A stretch of DNA of 51,770 nucleotides from a virus, in the IMG/VR virus record IMGVR_UViG_3300020020_000041, positions 1-51,770 of that record; one strand, 5' to 3'. Made by a program: the position numbers and the translations under genes. This document shows positions 8,580 to 15,870 of this stretch, in pieces. How positions within the stretch are numbered: the first letter of the stretch is position 1; every line of letters starts with the position of its first letter. The notes under the pieces were generated by a model. That model was not told where the DNA came from. It did no database searches and saw only the letters and a list, made by a program, of their open reading frames with translations.

Positions 8580-10200
8580 CGATCTGGTCCTTTCGGTTGA
8601 GCGAATCGAGAATCGCGGCGATCTCGACGGCGACGGCGCGCATCATCAGCGGCGGAACGGCGCGACCCAGACGTTCCCACTGTTGCGCGTAGGTTCCGGT
8701 CAGTTCGAAATCGTCCGGAAACGAACAGATCCGGCGTAATTCCGGAATCGAGAATTTCCGCCGTTCGAACGGGTGCATGATTGTCGCGATCGACGGATCG
8801 CCGCCGGACGCGGTTAGCGTTCCGGCGGCGTCGTCCGGATCGGTTCGGACCAGAGAAAAAAATTTGCCAGATTGCGCGCCGGGTTTGAGTTTCCCCCATT
8901 CGTCGCCGATCGCGTAACCGGTAACGTCGAGTCCGGATTCGACCGCGGTCCGCCGGCGTTCGGCGATCGTTTTCCGTTTCGGCGGATCTGGCGCCGGCGG
9001 CGTTCCGGTTTCGATCCGCCAGCCCTGTTGTCGACCGCCGCCAGATCCGAGAATCGTCGCCATTGGTTCGTTGAGCGCGTCGACGTCTGGTAACGCGAAA
9101 TCGCCTTTCGTCCGGTTCGTAATCCGGACCGGCGGTTCTGGCGCCGGCGGCGTTCCGGTTTCGACAGAAAACGCGAATCCGGAGTTATCGCCAGACGCGC
9201 CGGCGGTAACGGTCGGTAACGGTTGATCGAGCGGGATTTCCTTTCCTTGCCGATCTGGTCGCGCGCCGGTTCCGTAACGAACGCGGACCGATCGCGACGC
9301 TTGAACGGCGCCCATTGGAATATCAGTTCCGTAATCGGCGTGACGATCGAATCCGGTCGCGCCCTCGATCTGGTCGCCGGATCCTAACCACGGAATCGCG
9401 TCGCGGACCGAATAGCGGTATTTGAGCGGATCCGGAAACCGCGGTTCGGCGTCGAGATCGTTCCGGACGCCGATAAATATGATCCGTTGCCGCTTTTGCG
9501 GAACGCCCAACCATTGCGCGTCGAGTAACCGCGCGCGGACGTTGTATCCGGCGTCGATCATCGCGCGCAGGATAATCTTGAAATACCCTTTCGCGGTCCC
9601 TTTGACCAGACCGGAAACGTTCTCGGCGACGAACGTTTTCGGTTGCAGATCGCGGACCAGACGGACGAATTCGAAAAACAGATCGTCCGAGCGTTGCGCG
9701 GTATCCGAGTATCGCGAAACGGTCCCCCACTTTTTTTCGCGTTTGCCGGCGGTTGAGAATGACGCGCAGGGCGGAGAACCTTCCAGACAGTCGATTTCGC
9801 CGATCGGAATTCCGGTCGCGTTGACGATATCGAGCGCGGAGATCTGGCGGATATCGGCGTCCGAGATCAGCGTTCCCGGTTCGGCGTTTGCCGCGTACGT
9901 ATCGCGCGCCGCCGGAACGAATTCGTTCGCCCACGCGACAGAGAAACCGGCGAGTCGAAATCCGAGACAGGATCCGCCGGCGCCGGAAAACGTCGAAACG
10001 AGTTTGTATCCGTTTTTGGGAATCGCGCGGATCTCGGCCATTGACGGAACGGCGTAGGGCGGTTTTGTCAGATCTGGCGGCGGCGGCGGCGGGATATCGA
10101 GCGGAACGGCGAGTTCGCTATGTGTCCAGAGATTACCGTGAGTCTGTACGGTCGGCGACGGATCGTCGACCTGAACGCGCGGTACGATCTGGCGCGTCAT
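8572..10200 (-). CDS. C5-cytosine DNA methyltransferase with motif X Asn replaced by Arg (predicted carboxymethyltransferase)
   Basis: 542 residues from an ATG at 10200 that overlaps the ParB-like stop (ATGA). All Dcm-family motifs are present: motif I STFSGAGGSCLG (69-80), catalytic SPPCASFS with Cys145, AENV (192-195), QKRQR (235-239), a long target-recognition region and motif X near 512. Motif X normally reads G-N-[SA]-V; here it reads LGRAVPP, with Arg513 (codon CGC at 8664-8662) in place of the Asn that contacts the cofactor. Lys/Arg at this position is reported to make engineered M.MpeI use Cx-SAM. The next gene is CmoA-like. I infer transfer of a carboxymethyl group to cytosine C5. 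The target site is unknown. Repeats ETGTPPAPEPP/ETGTPPAPDPP lie in the recognition region. Confidence 0.92.
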   Translation of the reverse strand: MTRQIVPRVQVDDPSPTVQTHGNLWTHSELAVPLDIPPPPPPDLTKPPYAVPSMAEIRAIPKNGYKLVSTFSGAGGSCLGFRLAGFSVAWANEFVPAARDTYAANAEPGTLISDADIRQISALDIVNATGIPIGEIDCLEGSPPCASFSTAGKREKKWGTVSRYSDTAQRSDDLFFEFVRLVRDLQPKTFVAENVSGLVKGTAKGYFKIILRAMIDAGYNVRARLLDAQWLGVPQKRQRIIFIGVRNDLDAEPRFPDPLKYRYSVRDAIPWLGSGDQIEGATGFDRHADYGTDIPMGAVQASRSVRVRYGTGARPDRQGKEIPLDQPLPTVTAGASGDNSGFAFSVETGTPPAPEPPVRITNRTKGDFALPDVDALNEPMATILGSGGGRQQGWRIETGTPPAPDPPKRKTIAERRRTAVESGLDVTGYAIGDEWGKLKPGAQSGKFFSLVRTDPDDAAGTLTASGGDPSIATIMHPFERRKFSIPELRRICSFPDDFELTGTYAQQWERLGRAVPPLMMRAVAVEIAAILDSLNRKDQIDG

Positions 10201-10751
10201 CCGGACGTTTTTCCGGACCATTCGTACCCGCATTTCGGGCACTCGAAATCGGTCGCGATATTCTCGCCGTATTCCGGAAACTCGGACGGCGGCGTTCCGC
10301 CAGATCCGCCGGCGCCGTTCTCCGCGTCGCGTTCGGCGATCGCGGTGAGTTCCCATTCGGCGAACGCGTCCGCCGGTAGTAATCCGCGGTCGCGATCGGC
10401 GGCGATTTGTTCGGCGTCCCACGCCAGATCGATTTCGGCGGCGCGGTTGTCCGTATAGGCCAGACCGCGACCGATCGGCGTATCGATCTCGACGTCCGTT
10501 CGTTGAACGACAACGAGTTTTGTTCCGTCCGATTGAATCGTTTCGATATCGAGTCCGAGTTCGCGCGCCTGTTCGAGCGTTTTGTTGCCGGCGATAACCG
10601 TTCCGGCGCGATCGACCAGAATCGAGCGACCGGCGCCGTAATCCGAGATCGAGTCATAAATCATCGTTCGACCGCGGTCCGTTCCGACGTTTGCGTTATT
10701 CGCGTCGAGAATCAGGTCCGCGGCTGATCGGATCGTTTTCCGGCGTGCCAA
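10197..10751 (-). CDS. ParB-like (Srx-fold) domain protein with C-terminal zinc ribbon
   Basis: 184 residues from TTG 10751, with a well-placed AAAGGA ribosome site. The N-terminal half has the ParB/sulfiredoxin fold pattern ILVDRAGTVIAGNKTLEQA (44-62), then VVVQRTDVEI. A CPKCG zinc knuckle sits at 171-175. The partition ParB motif GxxRxxA is altered (GNKTLEQA) and no HTH is visible, so this is not a chromosome-type ParB and should not bind parS. Such domains often precede DNA methyltransferases in phages. The stop overlaps the methyltransferase start by 4 bases, so it belongs to the modification operon, perhaps guiding or regulating the modification. Confidence 0.8.
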   Translation of the reverse strand: MARRKTIRSAADLILDANNANVGTDRGRTMIYDSISDYGAGRSILVDRAGTVIAGNKTLEQARELGLDIETIQSDGTKLVVVQRTDVEIDTPIGRGLAYTDNRAAEIDLAWDAEQIAADRDRGLLPADAFAEWELTAIAERDAENGAGGSGGTPPSEFPEYGENIATDFECPKCGYEWSGKTSG

Positions 10752-10772
10752 TACGTATGTCCTTTCGATTGC

Positions 10773-10802
10773 GCCGCTAGCACCTGTTTCCGGCGTGTCT
10801 GG
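10773..10802 (-). repeat. Recurrent CCGGAAAC motif, upstream of the modification operon
   Basis: Plus-strand text reads CCGCTAGCACCTGTTTCCGG. It closely matches 4001-4019 and belongs to a family of similar sites at 14135, 25545, 26028, 48126 and 48845. It lies between the ribosome site of the ParB-like gene and the upstream gene, where an operator would act. Confidence 0.55.
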
Positions 10803-10883
10803 CAGGATACGCGAAACCCGATCGCGCGCCGCTGGTAGCCTAGCACGATCGGGTATCCGGTTGCGTTGATTGTCTGGCGGCGG

Positions 10884-11339
10884 TTAGTCCGGTTCGGCGT
10901 TGAGTTCGGCGCGGAACCGTTCGAACTCGGCGAACGATTGCGTTACGCGACCGCCGAGCGGTTCGAGTCTGGCGCGGATCAATTCCGCGGACGCCGCCTG
11001 ATACGGAACGAGATCGTCATCGTTTTTGATTCCGGACGATTCGGACGTCGCCCACATACGGATAACGGCCAGACAGATATCGGCGGCGACGCCGAGTAGC
11101 GTCGCCTGTTTCTCGCCGAGCGAACCCGATTCCGGCGGTCGTTCGGTTGTCATCTGGCGCAACGTATCCAGAATCCCGGCGACGGCGCCGAGTTCGGTAA
11201 TAAACGGCGCCGCTAACTCCGCGGAGTCGCCGCGCCAGACAATACCGATTCCGCCGTCCTCGAACGGATCCGGCGCCGGCGGATTGTCCCGGTTGATATA
11301 AACGCGACCGTTGCCGTTGAGTTTGCGTGCTTTTGCCAT
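10884..11339 (-). CDS. Hypothetical protein
   Basis: 151 residues with a GGAGATCC ribosome site before ATG 11339. The N-terminus is basic (MAKARKLNGNGRVYINRD), the rest helical and acidic. No Cys cluster, signal or membrane segment is seen. It follows the 38-residue membrane protein gene and precedes the modification operon with a 132-base gap. No function is recognised. Confidence 0.7.
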   Translation of the reverse strand: MAKARKLNGNGRVYINRDNPPAPDPFEDGGIGIVWRGDSAELAAPFITELGAVAGILDTLRQMTTERPPESGSLGEKQATLLGVAADICLAVIRMWATSESSGIKNDDDLVPYQAASAELIRARLEPLGGRVTQSFAEFERFRAELNAEPD

Positions 11340-11357
11340 TTTTGGATCTCCGATCCG

Positions 11358-11474
11358 TTACGAAAATAAATCGACGATCGCCGCGACGATAAATCCGGCG
11401 AGATAGAGAACAACCAGACCGGCGAGAAACCAGATCAGGAACCGTTTGAGCGGTATTCCGCGATAGGCTGACAT
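11358..11474 (-). CDS. 38-residue single-span membrane protein
   Basis: The ATG at 11474 overlaps the upstream TAA (TAATG). The product starts MSAYRGIPLKRFLIWF, followed by a hydrophobic stretch to about residue 34 that forms one membrane span with a basic N-terminus. It is too short for a known family. Tight coupling to the upstream gene makes a chance frame unlikely. Confidence 0.6.
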   Translation of the reverse strand: MSAYRGIPLKRFLIWFLAGLVVLYLAGFIVAAIVDLFS

Positions 11475-12127
11475 TAGTGTTTCGGACCGGAGAACGCGTC
11501 CGGATTGTTGAGTAAATCGGTAGTCCGGCGACGCGATTCGAATTCGGTCCGATCGACAACCTCGGCGCCGCGCGCGACCAGTTCGGCGATAACCAGATCG
11601 GCGAGTTCGAGAACGTACGCGCGGTGCGCGGCGATTTCGTCCGGTTCGGTCGCGTATTCGTCCTGCCAGATTTCGAGCGCCGTATTGAGCGCCTGTTCGC
11701 CGACAGAGAAAACGAGCGACATTGCCGGTTTGCCGATCTGGTCCGCAACCTGCGCCAGCATTTGGAAAATAACGGACGATTCGATTATCGAGTCGAGAAC
11801 GACGTCGATCATTGCCGCCGGCGGATAGGATCCGGCGAGTCCGACGCCGTCGATCTCCGCGTCTGGTTCTGGCGCCGGATCTGGCGCCAGAATGTCATTG
11901 TCCAGATCGCCGAGCGCGGCGTTCGTCGCGAGTGCGAGTTTGTCGATCGACCGTTCGATCCGCGCCAGATCGCGCCGGAGTTCGTCCGCGCGGTCCGGAT
12001 CGAGATTCGCTTTTGCGTCCTCGATCGCGCGTTTGAGCGCAACGCCGGCGAGTTCCGCGGCGTGCGAGAACGCGACGAAATCGGACGGCGACAGAACGAC
12101 CGCGATTTCGGGAATTCGGATTGTCAT
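11474..12127 (-). CDS. Hypothetical helical protein
   Basis: 217 residues from ATG 12127 (MTIRIPEIAVVLSPSDFVAF), with a GGTGG ribosome site 8 bases upstream; ATG 12142 is an alternative. Long helices with heptad-like charge follow (RADELRRDLARIERSIDKL). The middle is Pro/Asp-rich and the C-terminal half helical. The start overlaps the stop of the Tat-signal protein gene, so the two are co-translated. No function is recognised. Confidence 0.7.
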   Translation of the reverse strand: MTIRIPEIAVVLSPSDFVAFSHAAELAGVALKRAIEDAKANLDPDRADELRRDLARIERSIDKLALATNAALGDLDNDILAPDPAPEPDAEIDGVGLAGSYPPAAMIDVVLDSIIESSVIFQMLAQVADQIGKPAMSLVFSVGEQALNTALEIWQDEYATEPDEIAAHRAYVLELADLVIAELVARGAEVVDRTEFESRRRTTDLLNNPDAFSGPKH

Positions 12128-12128
12128 C

Positions 12129-12743
12129 TTAGAACCACCCACCGCTATCGTCGATCCGTTCGATTTCGTCCTCAGTCATCGTATAACCGGCGAGATCTGA
12201 TTCGTCCGGAACGATATCGCCGAGATCCGAGCGGTCGATCGCGTCGAATTTCATGTGCCGATCGACGATCCGGAAAAACGGTCGCTCAACGCCAGACAGT
12301 CCGATTCCGCACCAGACGTGAACGCAGCGCGACTTTTGCGCCAGAACCATATAACCGGTTAGGAGAACGCCGTCCGTATCGATCTCGAACGACCAGCCGA
12401 CGCGATCGGCGCCGTTATCGAGAATCGCGTCGAAATCGCCGCCGGGTTCGAAATCGAGATCGACCAGATTATCGACGTACATATCGTCTGATTCGAGCGA
12501 ATCGATAAACGTATCGATTCCGGTTTTGGCGATTCCGCGATACGCGTCCGCGGCGTCTGACGTCGAGTCGCTAACGGTTGCCATTGTCAGAACGAGAACC
12601 GGACCGCCGGCGAAAATATCGTCCTTTTCGAACTGGCGCGATATTCCGTAATCGGACGCCGCCGCCGGTTTGAGATTGAGTCCGCCGGCGATTCCCGCGG
12701 CGGCGAGTCCGCCGAGTAATTGTCGGCGCGATAGAGATTTCAT
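12129..12743 (-). CDS. Exported protein with a twin-arginine (Tat) signal peptide
   Basis: 204 residues beginning MKSLSRRQLLGGLAAAGIAGG: a twin-arginine motif at residues 6-7, a hydrophobic core, and a likely signal peptidase site after PAAA (about 29). The mature part is acidic and soluble, with two Cys in CVHVWCG. Tat substrates cross the host membrane folded, so this product probably acts outside the host membrane or cell wall during infection. A strong AAAGGATC ribosome site precedes it. No enzymatic family was recognised. Tat signals are rare in lytic phages; superinfection exclusion is one possibility. Confidence 0.75.
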   Translation of the reverse strand: MKSLSRRQLLGGLAAAGIAGGLNLKPAAASDYGISRQFEKDDIFAGGPVLVLTMATVSDSTSDAADAYRGIAKTGIDTFIDSLESDDMYVDNLVDLDFEPGGDFDAILDNGADRVGWSFEIDTDGVLLTGYMVLAQKSRCVHVWCGIGLSGVERPFFRIVDRHMKFDAIDRSDLGDIVPDESDLAGYTMTEDEIERIDDSGGWF

Positions 12744-12769
12744 CGATTTCTGATCCTTTCAGAAAAACC

Positions 12770-12803
12770 TAACAACGGCGCCGGAACGTCCGGCGCCGTA
12801 TTC
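12770..12803 (-). terminator. GC-rich hairpin between genes
   Basis: ACGGCGCCGG/CCGGCGCCGT hairpin just after the stop at 12805 (minus direction). The downstream U-run is broken (GTTAGGTTTTTC), so termination is likely partial. Confidence 0.55.
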
Positions 12804-12804
12804 G

Positions 12805-13095
12805 TTAGCGGGTGTTGAGATAGTCGGCGTACGCCAGATTGAAAATCCGCTCACGCGATCCGCGCGATTCCGGAACGAAAATCGATTCGTCGAAACCGTC
12901 GAATTCGACAGAGAAATAGGTCGAGAATTTGCGGATCCGGCCAGACAGAAAACCGGTTTCAGTTTTCGCCAGAAACGCGGAGATCTGGTCGCCGGAAACC
13001 AGACGCGACCAGCGTCCGGATCGGTTCGTTTGCCAGAGTTCGAAAACAACCGGAATCGTTGTCACCGGTTTCGGCGATCGGTATCGGTATCCCAT
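12805..13095 (-). CDS. Hypothetical protein
   Basis: 96 residues; the ATG overlaps the upstream TGA (TGATG at 13097-13093). Aromatic and basic residues alternate with beta-like segments (FSTYFSVEFDGFDESIFV). The frame is preferred over an overlapping 96-residue frame because of the coupled start and the terminator placed after its stop. Function unknown. Confidence 0.65.
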   Translation of the reverse strand: MGYRYRSPKPVTTIPVVFELWQTNRSGRWSRLVSGDQISAFLAKTETGFLSGRIRKFSTYFSVEFDGFDESIFVPESRGSRERIFNLAYADYLNTR

Positions 13096-13346
13096 CAGAA
13101 CCGCGCCGCGTTGTGAAACTGGATTCCGAGATTCGCGACGCCGCGGAGTTCGTCGATCGACCGTTCGGTATCGATCGCGCGGTTCAGCCAGTAGGCGACC
13201 GTTTCGTCCGCGTTGCCGTAACCGGCGTCGACGGCGATTTTCGCGGCGGCGAGTTGCCGTCCGATCTCGACGGCGTCGACGCCGAGAACGAGCAGCCGAG
13301 CGTGGATCGCGACGTCTGTTTTGTTGAGCGGTTCGATTGAGCGCAT
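13095..13346 (-). CDS. Hypothetical protein
   Basis: 83 residues with a GAAAGGAAACGCAA-ATG start. The central stretch is helical (AVEIGRQLAAAKIAVDAGYG). It is the first gene of a short operon with the next frame and is driven by a clear TTGACG/TAACCT promoter just upstream. No function is recognised. Confidence 0.7.
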   Translation of the reverse strand: MRSIEPLNKTDVAIHARLLVLGVDAVEIGRQLAAAKIAVDAGYGNADETVAYWLNRAIDTERSIDELRGVANLGIQFHNAARF

Positions 13347-13392
13347 TTGCGTTTCCTTTCGCGGCGCCGGCCAGTTCCGGCGTTACGCGACT

Positions 13393-13422
13393 AGGTTACG
13401 CGATCGAGAACCAGACCGTCAA
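13393..13422 (-). promoter_or_regulatory. Promoter TTGACG-N18-TAACCT
   Basis: On the minus strand the -35 TTGACG (13422-13417) overlaps the stop of the upstream gene, the spacer is 18 bases and the -10 is TAACCT (13398-13393). It sits 50 bases before the ATG at 13346. Confidence 0.6.
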
Positions 13423-13778
13423 CCTGACGCCGGCGGGATCCGTCCGTCCGGATCGATATCGAGATCCCATTCGACGATCGCGACGTCGCGAAACGCGGCG
13501 AACGCGGCGCCGAGCGCGGCGGCGAACGCCGGGATCTGTCCGATCCGTAACGCGACGTCGGACAGCACCCATTCTTTGTTCGGATTGCCGCGATCGGCGA
13601 ATCGAACCATCCGTTTGCGGCGGTATATCTGACAGACGATATCAGGCGATCCGCCGGCGCGGTAGAGAAATCCGTGGATCTGAATTTTGTACGCGTCGCG
13701 GTAATACAGACCGTCCGGCGTTTCGTCGACGATCCGTTCGACGTTGATCTCGATCGGATAGGTTCGTTTAGAAACCAT
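13419..13778 (-). CDS. Hypothetical protein
   Basis: 119 residues whose ATG overlaps the end of the preceding gene by 11 bases. It is beta-rich (YKIQIHGFLYRAGG) and has a basic YRRKRMVRF patch. The C-terminal part is acidic. No domain is recognised. It is co-translated with the 115-residue gene upstream. Confidence 0.65.
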   Translation of the reverse strand: MVSKRTYPIEINVERIVDETPDGLYYRDAYKIQIHGFLYRAGGSPDIVCQIYRRKRMVRFADRGNPNKEWVLSDVALRIGQIPAFAAALGAAFAAFRDVAIVEWDLDIDPDGRIPPASG

Positions 13779-14115
13779 CGATTCGTTTCGTTTCGCGTTC
13801 TGGCGGCGGCGGCGCGACGTCGAAATCGATCGCCGGCGCGTTGAGTCGACAGAAATATGACCGCGGTGGCCAGATCACGCCGCGCGGATAATACGGAACG
13901 TGCCGCCGCCACTCCGCGCGGAGATACGCGTCGATCCGCGCCATTACGATCTCCGCGGCGTTGAGTAGTTCCGGATCGATCGCGGACGTATCGGCGGTCC
14001 GAAACGCGTTGAGCGCGACCGTTGCCGATTTCCAGTCCCACGTTCGCCGGAATTGATAGTCGCGGACAACCGCGGCGATCTGGCGCCGGACCGGACCGCG
14101 ATCGAGTATTCCCAC
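13768..14115 (-). CDS. Hypothetical protein
   Basis: About 115 residues from GTG 14115, chosen because AGGGG lies 8 bases upstream; the frame stays open to 14220 but that part overlaps a terminator and the repeated CCGGAAACCGGG motif. The protein has Trp/Arg-rich helices (YQFRRTWDWKSATVALNAF) and a Pro-rich C-terminus. Function unknown. Confidence 0.6.
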   Translation of the reverse strand: MGILDRGPVRRQIAAVVRDYQFRRTWDWKSATVALNAFRTADTSAIDPELLNAAEIVMARIDAYLRAEWRRHVPYYPRGVIWPPRSYFCRLNAPAIDFDVAPPPPERETKRIDGF

Positions 14116-14125
14116 CTGTTTGACC

Positions 14126-14155
14126 CCTAGCGCAGCGGAGAACCCGGTTTCCGGC
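14126..14155 (-). repeat. Recurrent boundary motif (GAACCCGGTTTCCGG on plus strand)
   Basis: GAGAACCCGGTTTCCGGCCTGAATTGGCC, split here as GAGAACCCGGTTTCCGG then CCTGAATTGGCC. It matches sites at 25545, 26028, 48126 and 48845. It lies between the 13768 gene and the first of the cassette genes. Confidence 0.6.
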
Positions 14156-14218
14156 CTGAATTGGCCTATTCTGGCGCGTTCGTCCGGATCGTAACCGATC
14201 GGATCCGGCGCCAGACAC

Positions 14219-14252
14219 AAAAAAACCGCCGGCGCGTCTGGCGCCGGCGGTT
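14219..14252 (-). terminator. Intrinsic terminator
   Basis: Perfect ACCGCCGGCGC/GCGCCGGCGGT hairpin followed on the minus strand by seven T, directly after the 14264 stop. Confidence 0.9.
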
Positions 14253-14263
14253 CTGGTTCGGTT

Positions 14264-14605
14264 CTATTTGGCGACGGTCCGGAGTTTCGAATCGCGGTCG
14301 ATCAATTGATCGGCGACGCCGGCGTTTTCGAGTAGCGTTTCGAGCGACAGTTTGGTCCGATAGAGATCGGTCAGTTTCGCTTTGTTCTCGGCGACCGTTT
14401 TCGCGTGGGCGTTGAGATTCCGCATCAATTCCTCAACGCGTCCGCCGGTTTGCCACGCCGTTTCGCCGAGAACGTCGATTTCGTTGTTCCGCGCGGCGCC
14501 GTCGAGTCTGATCGCGGCGGACTGGATATCGCCCTCAGCCCATTCGATCCGTTCCTCTAGGTCGAGTATCCGAGCGACGATTCCGGCGGCGAGTTTGCTA
14601 TCCAT
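14264..14605 (-). CDS. Coiled-coil small protein (cassette gene)
   Basis: 113 residues from ATG 14605 with a GAAAGGAACTCGACA ribosome region. The open frame runs further upstream, but only through the promoter. The chain is almost wholly helical, with heptad-like segments (ILDLEERIEWAEGDIQSAA and ELMRNLNAHAKTVAENKAK). It is a self-contained cassette: palindromic promoter at 14660, terminator at 14219. No family is recognised. Confidence 0.75.
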   Translation of the reverse strand: MDSKLAAGIVARILDLEERIEWAEGDIQSAAIRLDGAARNNEIDVLGETAWQTGGRVEELMRNLNAHAKTVAENKAKLTDLYRTKLSLETLLENAGVADQLIDRDSKLRTVAK

Positions 14606-14659
14606 TGTCGAGTTCCTTTCGAGCGACGTTGCCGCGACCAGTTCCGCGGTAACGAGTCC

Positions 14660-14688
14660 ATAGTACGCGATCGCGTAACGGTTCGCCA
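14660..14688 (-). promoter_or_regulatory. Palindromic cassette promoter P1
   Basis: -35 TGGCGA (14688-14683), 17-base spacer, -10 TACTAT (14665-14660). The spacer and -10 contain the perfect palindrome TACGCGATCGCGTA at 14664-14677. Repeated before many small genes. Confidence 0.75.
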
Positions 14689-14704
14689 CCTACTTTGGCA
14701 CCTA

Positions 14705-14740
14705 CAAAAAAACCGGCGCCGGATCTCGCCGGCGCCGGTT
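14705..14740 (-). terminator. Intrinsic terminator
   Basis: Perfect AACCGGCGCCGG/CCGGCGCCGGTT hairpin with a seven-T tail on the minus strand, after the 14755 stop. Confidence 0.9.
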
Positions 14741-14754
14741 GATTGATTGAGCGG

Positions 14755-15054
14755 TTACAGACCGTCGTACGGCGTCGCGGTCCGGTTGAGATCTGCCAGA
14801 CATTCGTCGCACCAGTACGGATTCGTCGGCGTCGCGGCGACGTTGCAGACGAAACCGTTTTCCGGACAACCGCCGCACGTCGCGCCGTCGCGGACGGCGA
14901 CCGCGATCAACATCAACAGATCGCGATTGTCCCCCCACGGCATTGCCGCGGACGGATTGTATTTCTGGTCCCATGACTCGCCGAGTATTTCGCGCGCCGC
15001 CGGTTCCGTTATTCCGAGTCGCGATTCGAGTTCCGGGAATCGTTCGTACGTCAT
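14755..15054 (-). CDS. Cys-rich small protein (cassette gene)
   Basis: 99 residues from ATG 15054 (MTYERFPELESRLGITEPAA), ribosome site GAAAGGACCAGACAG. The C-terminal half has CGGC, then single Cys, then WCDEC: a likely four- or five-Cys zinc site. The N-terminal half is helical. It has its own promoter (15104) and terminator (14705). No family is recognised; a small DNA- or protein-binding early product is plausible. Confidence 0.75.
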   Translation of the reverse strand: MTYERFPELESRLGITEPAAREILGESWDQKYNPSAAMPWGDNRDLLMLIAVAVRDGATCGGCPENGFVCNVAATPTNPYWCDECLADLNRTATPYDGL

Positions 15055-15103
15055 CTGTCTGGTCCTTTCGATCTGGCGCCGGACCAATTCCGGCGCCGTC
15101 CGG

Positions 15104-15133
15104 ATCGTACGCGATCGCGCAACCGATCCGCCA
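15104..15133 (-). promoter_or_regulatory. Palindromic cassette promoter P2
   Basis: -35 TGGCGG, spacer 18, -10 TACGAT (15109-15104), with the ACGCGATCGCG core in the spacer. Confidence 0.65.
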
Positions 15134-15149
15134 CCGGACGCCAGATACG

Positions 15150-15179
15150 AAAAACCGCCGGCGAGTTCCGCCGGCGGTT
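15150..15179 (-). terminator. Intrinsic terminator
   Basis: AACCGCCGGC/GCCGGCGGTT hairpin plus a five-T tail on the minus strand, after the 15194 stop. Confidence 0.85.
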
Positions 15180-15193
15180 GTCTGGTCGATCGG

Positions 15194-15454
15194 TTAGAGA
15201 TCGTGATGGTTCGTCGGATCGTTGCGCGACCATTCCGCGATTCCCGGTTCGAGTTCGTCGAGCGAAATATCGCCGTACTCGGAGATCTGAATATGGTCCG
15301 GATAATCTGGCGCCGCGGCGGTTCCGGCGGCGATCGCCAGATCGAGCGTATCGAATTCGCGTTCGTCGACGCGTATCGGTTCGGCGTCCGGATCGGACGT
15401 CCGCCAGAATTCGAGAACGAACGGTTTCGGTTCTTTGTTGAGTATCCGAGTCAT
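15194..15454 (-). CDS. Hypothetical acidic protein (cassette gene)
   Basis: 86 residues with CTGAAAGGAC as ribosome site. The sequence alternates beta-like and acidic stretches (FVLEFWRTSDPDAEPIRVDE). It has no palindromic promoter of its own, so it is probably transcribed with the 15520 gene through a weak hairpin. No function is recognised. Confidence 0.7.
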   Translation of the reverse strand: MTRILNKEPKPFVLEFWRTSDPDAEPIRVDEREFDTLDLAIAAGTAAAPDYPDHIQISEYGDISLDELEPGIAEWSRNDPTNHHDL

Positions 15455-15479
15455 TGCGGTTTTGTCCTTTCAGCGTTGA

Positions 15480-15510
15480 GCGCGGCGCCGGTCTGGTCCG
15501 GCGCCGTTTG
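15480..15510 (-). terminator. Hairpin without U-tract (attenuator-like)
   Basis: CGGCGCCGGACC/GGTCCGGCGCCG-type inverted repeat between two cassette genes. The T-run is missing, so full termination is doubtful. Confidence 0.4.
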
Positions 15511-15519
15511 ATCGATCGG

Positions 15520-15819
15520 TTATTTGTACGTTCCGTTGAGCGTGTGCCAGAACGCCAGACCGTCGCGTTTCCGTTGTTCCCACGCCGCGCCGGTAAACGG
15601 TTTCAGATCCGCCGCGGTCGCGTTGTCCGCGATCGTTTTCGCCGGACCGTTGTCCGCGTGATCGTTGAGTTCGTATTGTTTGGTTTTCCAGAACCGATAA
15701 CGCGCGACCGTATATCCCGGCCAGTTTTGCGTCATATACCGATCGATCCGATCGTCGTATTTCGGTCCGCCCTCACGATCGATTCGATCGAGTAGAGACA
15801 GAGTTTCGCGGAACGGCAT
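15520..15819 (-). CDS. Hypothetical protein (cassette gene)
   Basis: 99 residues from ATG 15819 (MPFRETLSLLDRIDREGGPK), ribosome site GAAAGGAAAAACGGCG. It is rich in Tyr, Trp and charged residues and looks like a compact soluble protein. It is served by promoter P3 (TATACT -10). No family is recognised. Confidence 0.72.
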   Translation of the reverse strand: MPFRETLSLLDRIDREGGPKYDDRIDRYMTQNWPGYTVARYRFWKTKQYELNDHADNGPAKTIADNATAADLKPFTGAAWEQRKRDGLAFWHTLNGTYK

Positions 15820-15870
15820 CGCCGTTTTTCCTTTCGCTATCGCCCGAACCAGTTTCGAGCGTCCGCAACC

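Noticed and set aside
10197-10751. ParB-like gene as the partner of the parS site.
   Set aside because: It lacks the CTP-binding motif and the HTH needed for parS recognition.
14606-14689. N-terminal extensions containing NRYAIAYYG on several cassette genes.
   Set aside because: They are translations of the repeated promoter; the ribosome sites and ATG codons lie downstream of the -10.
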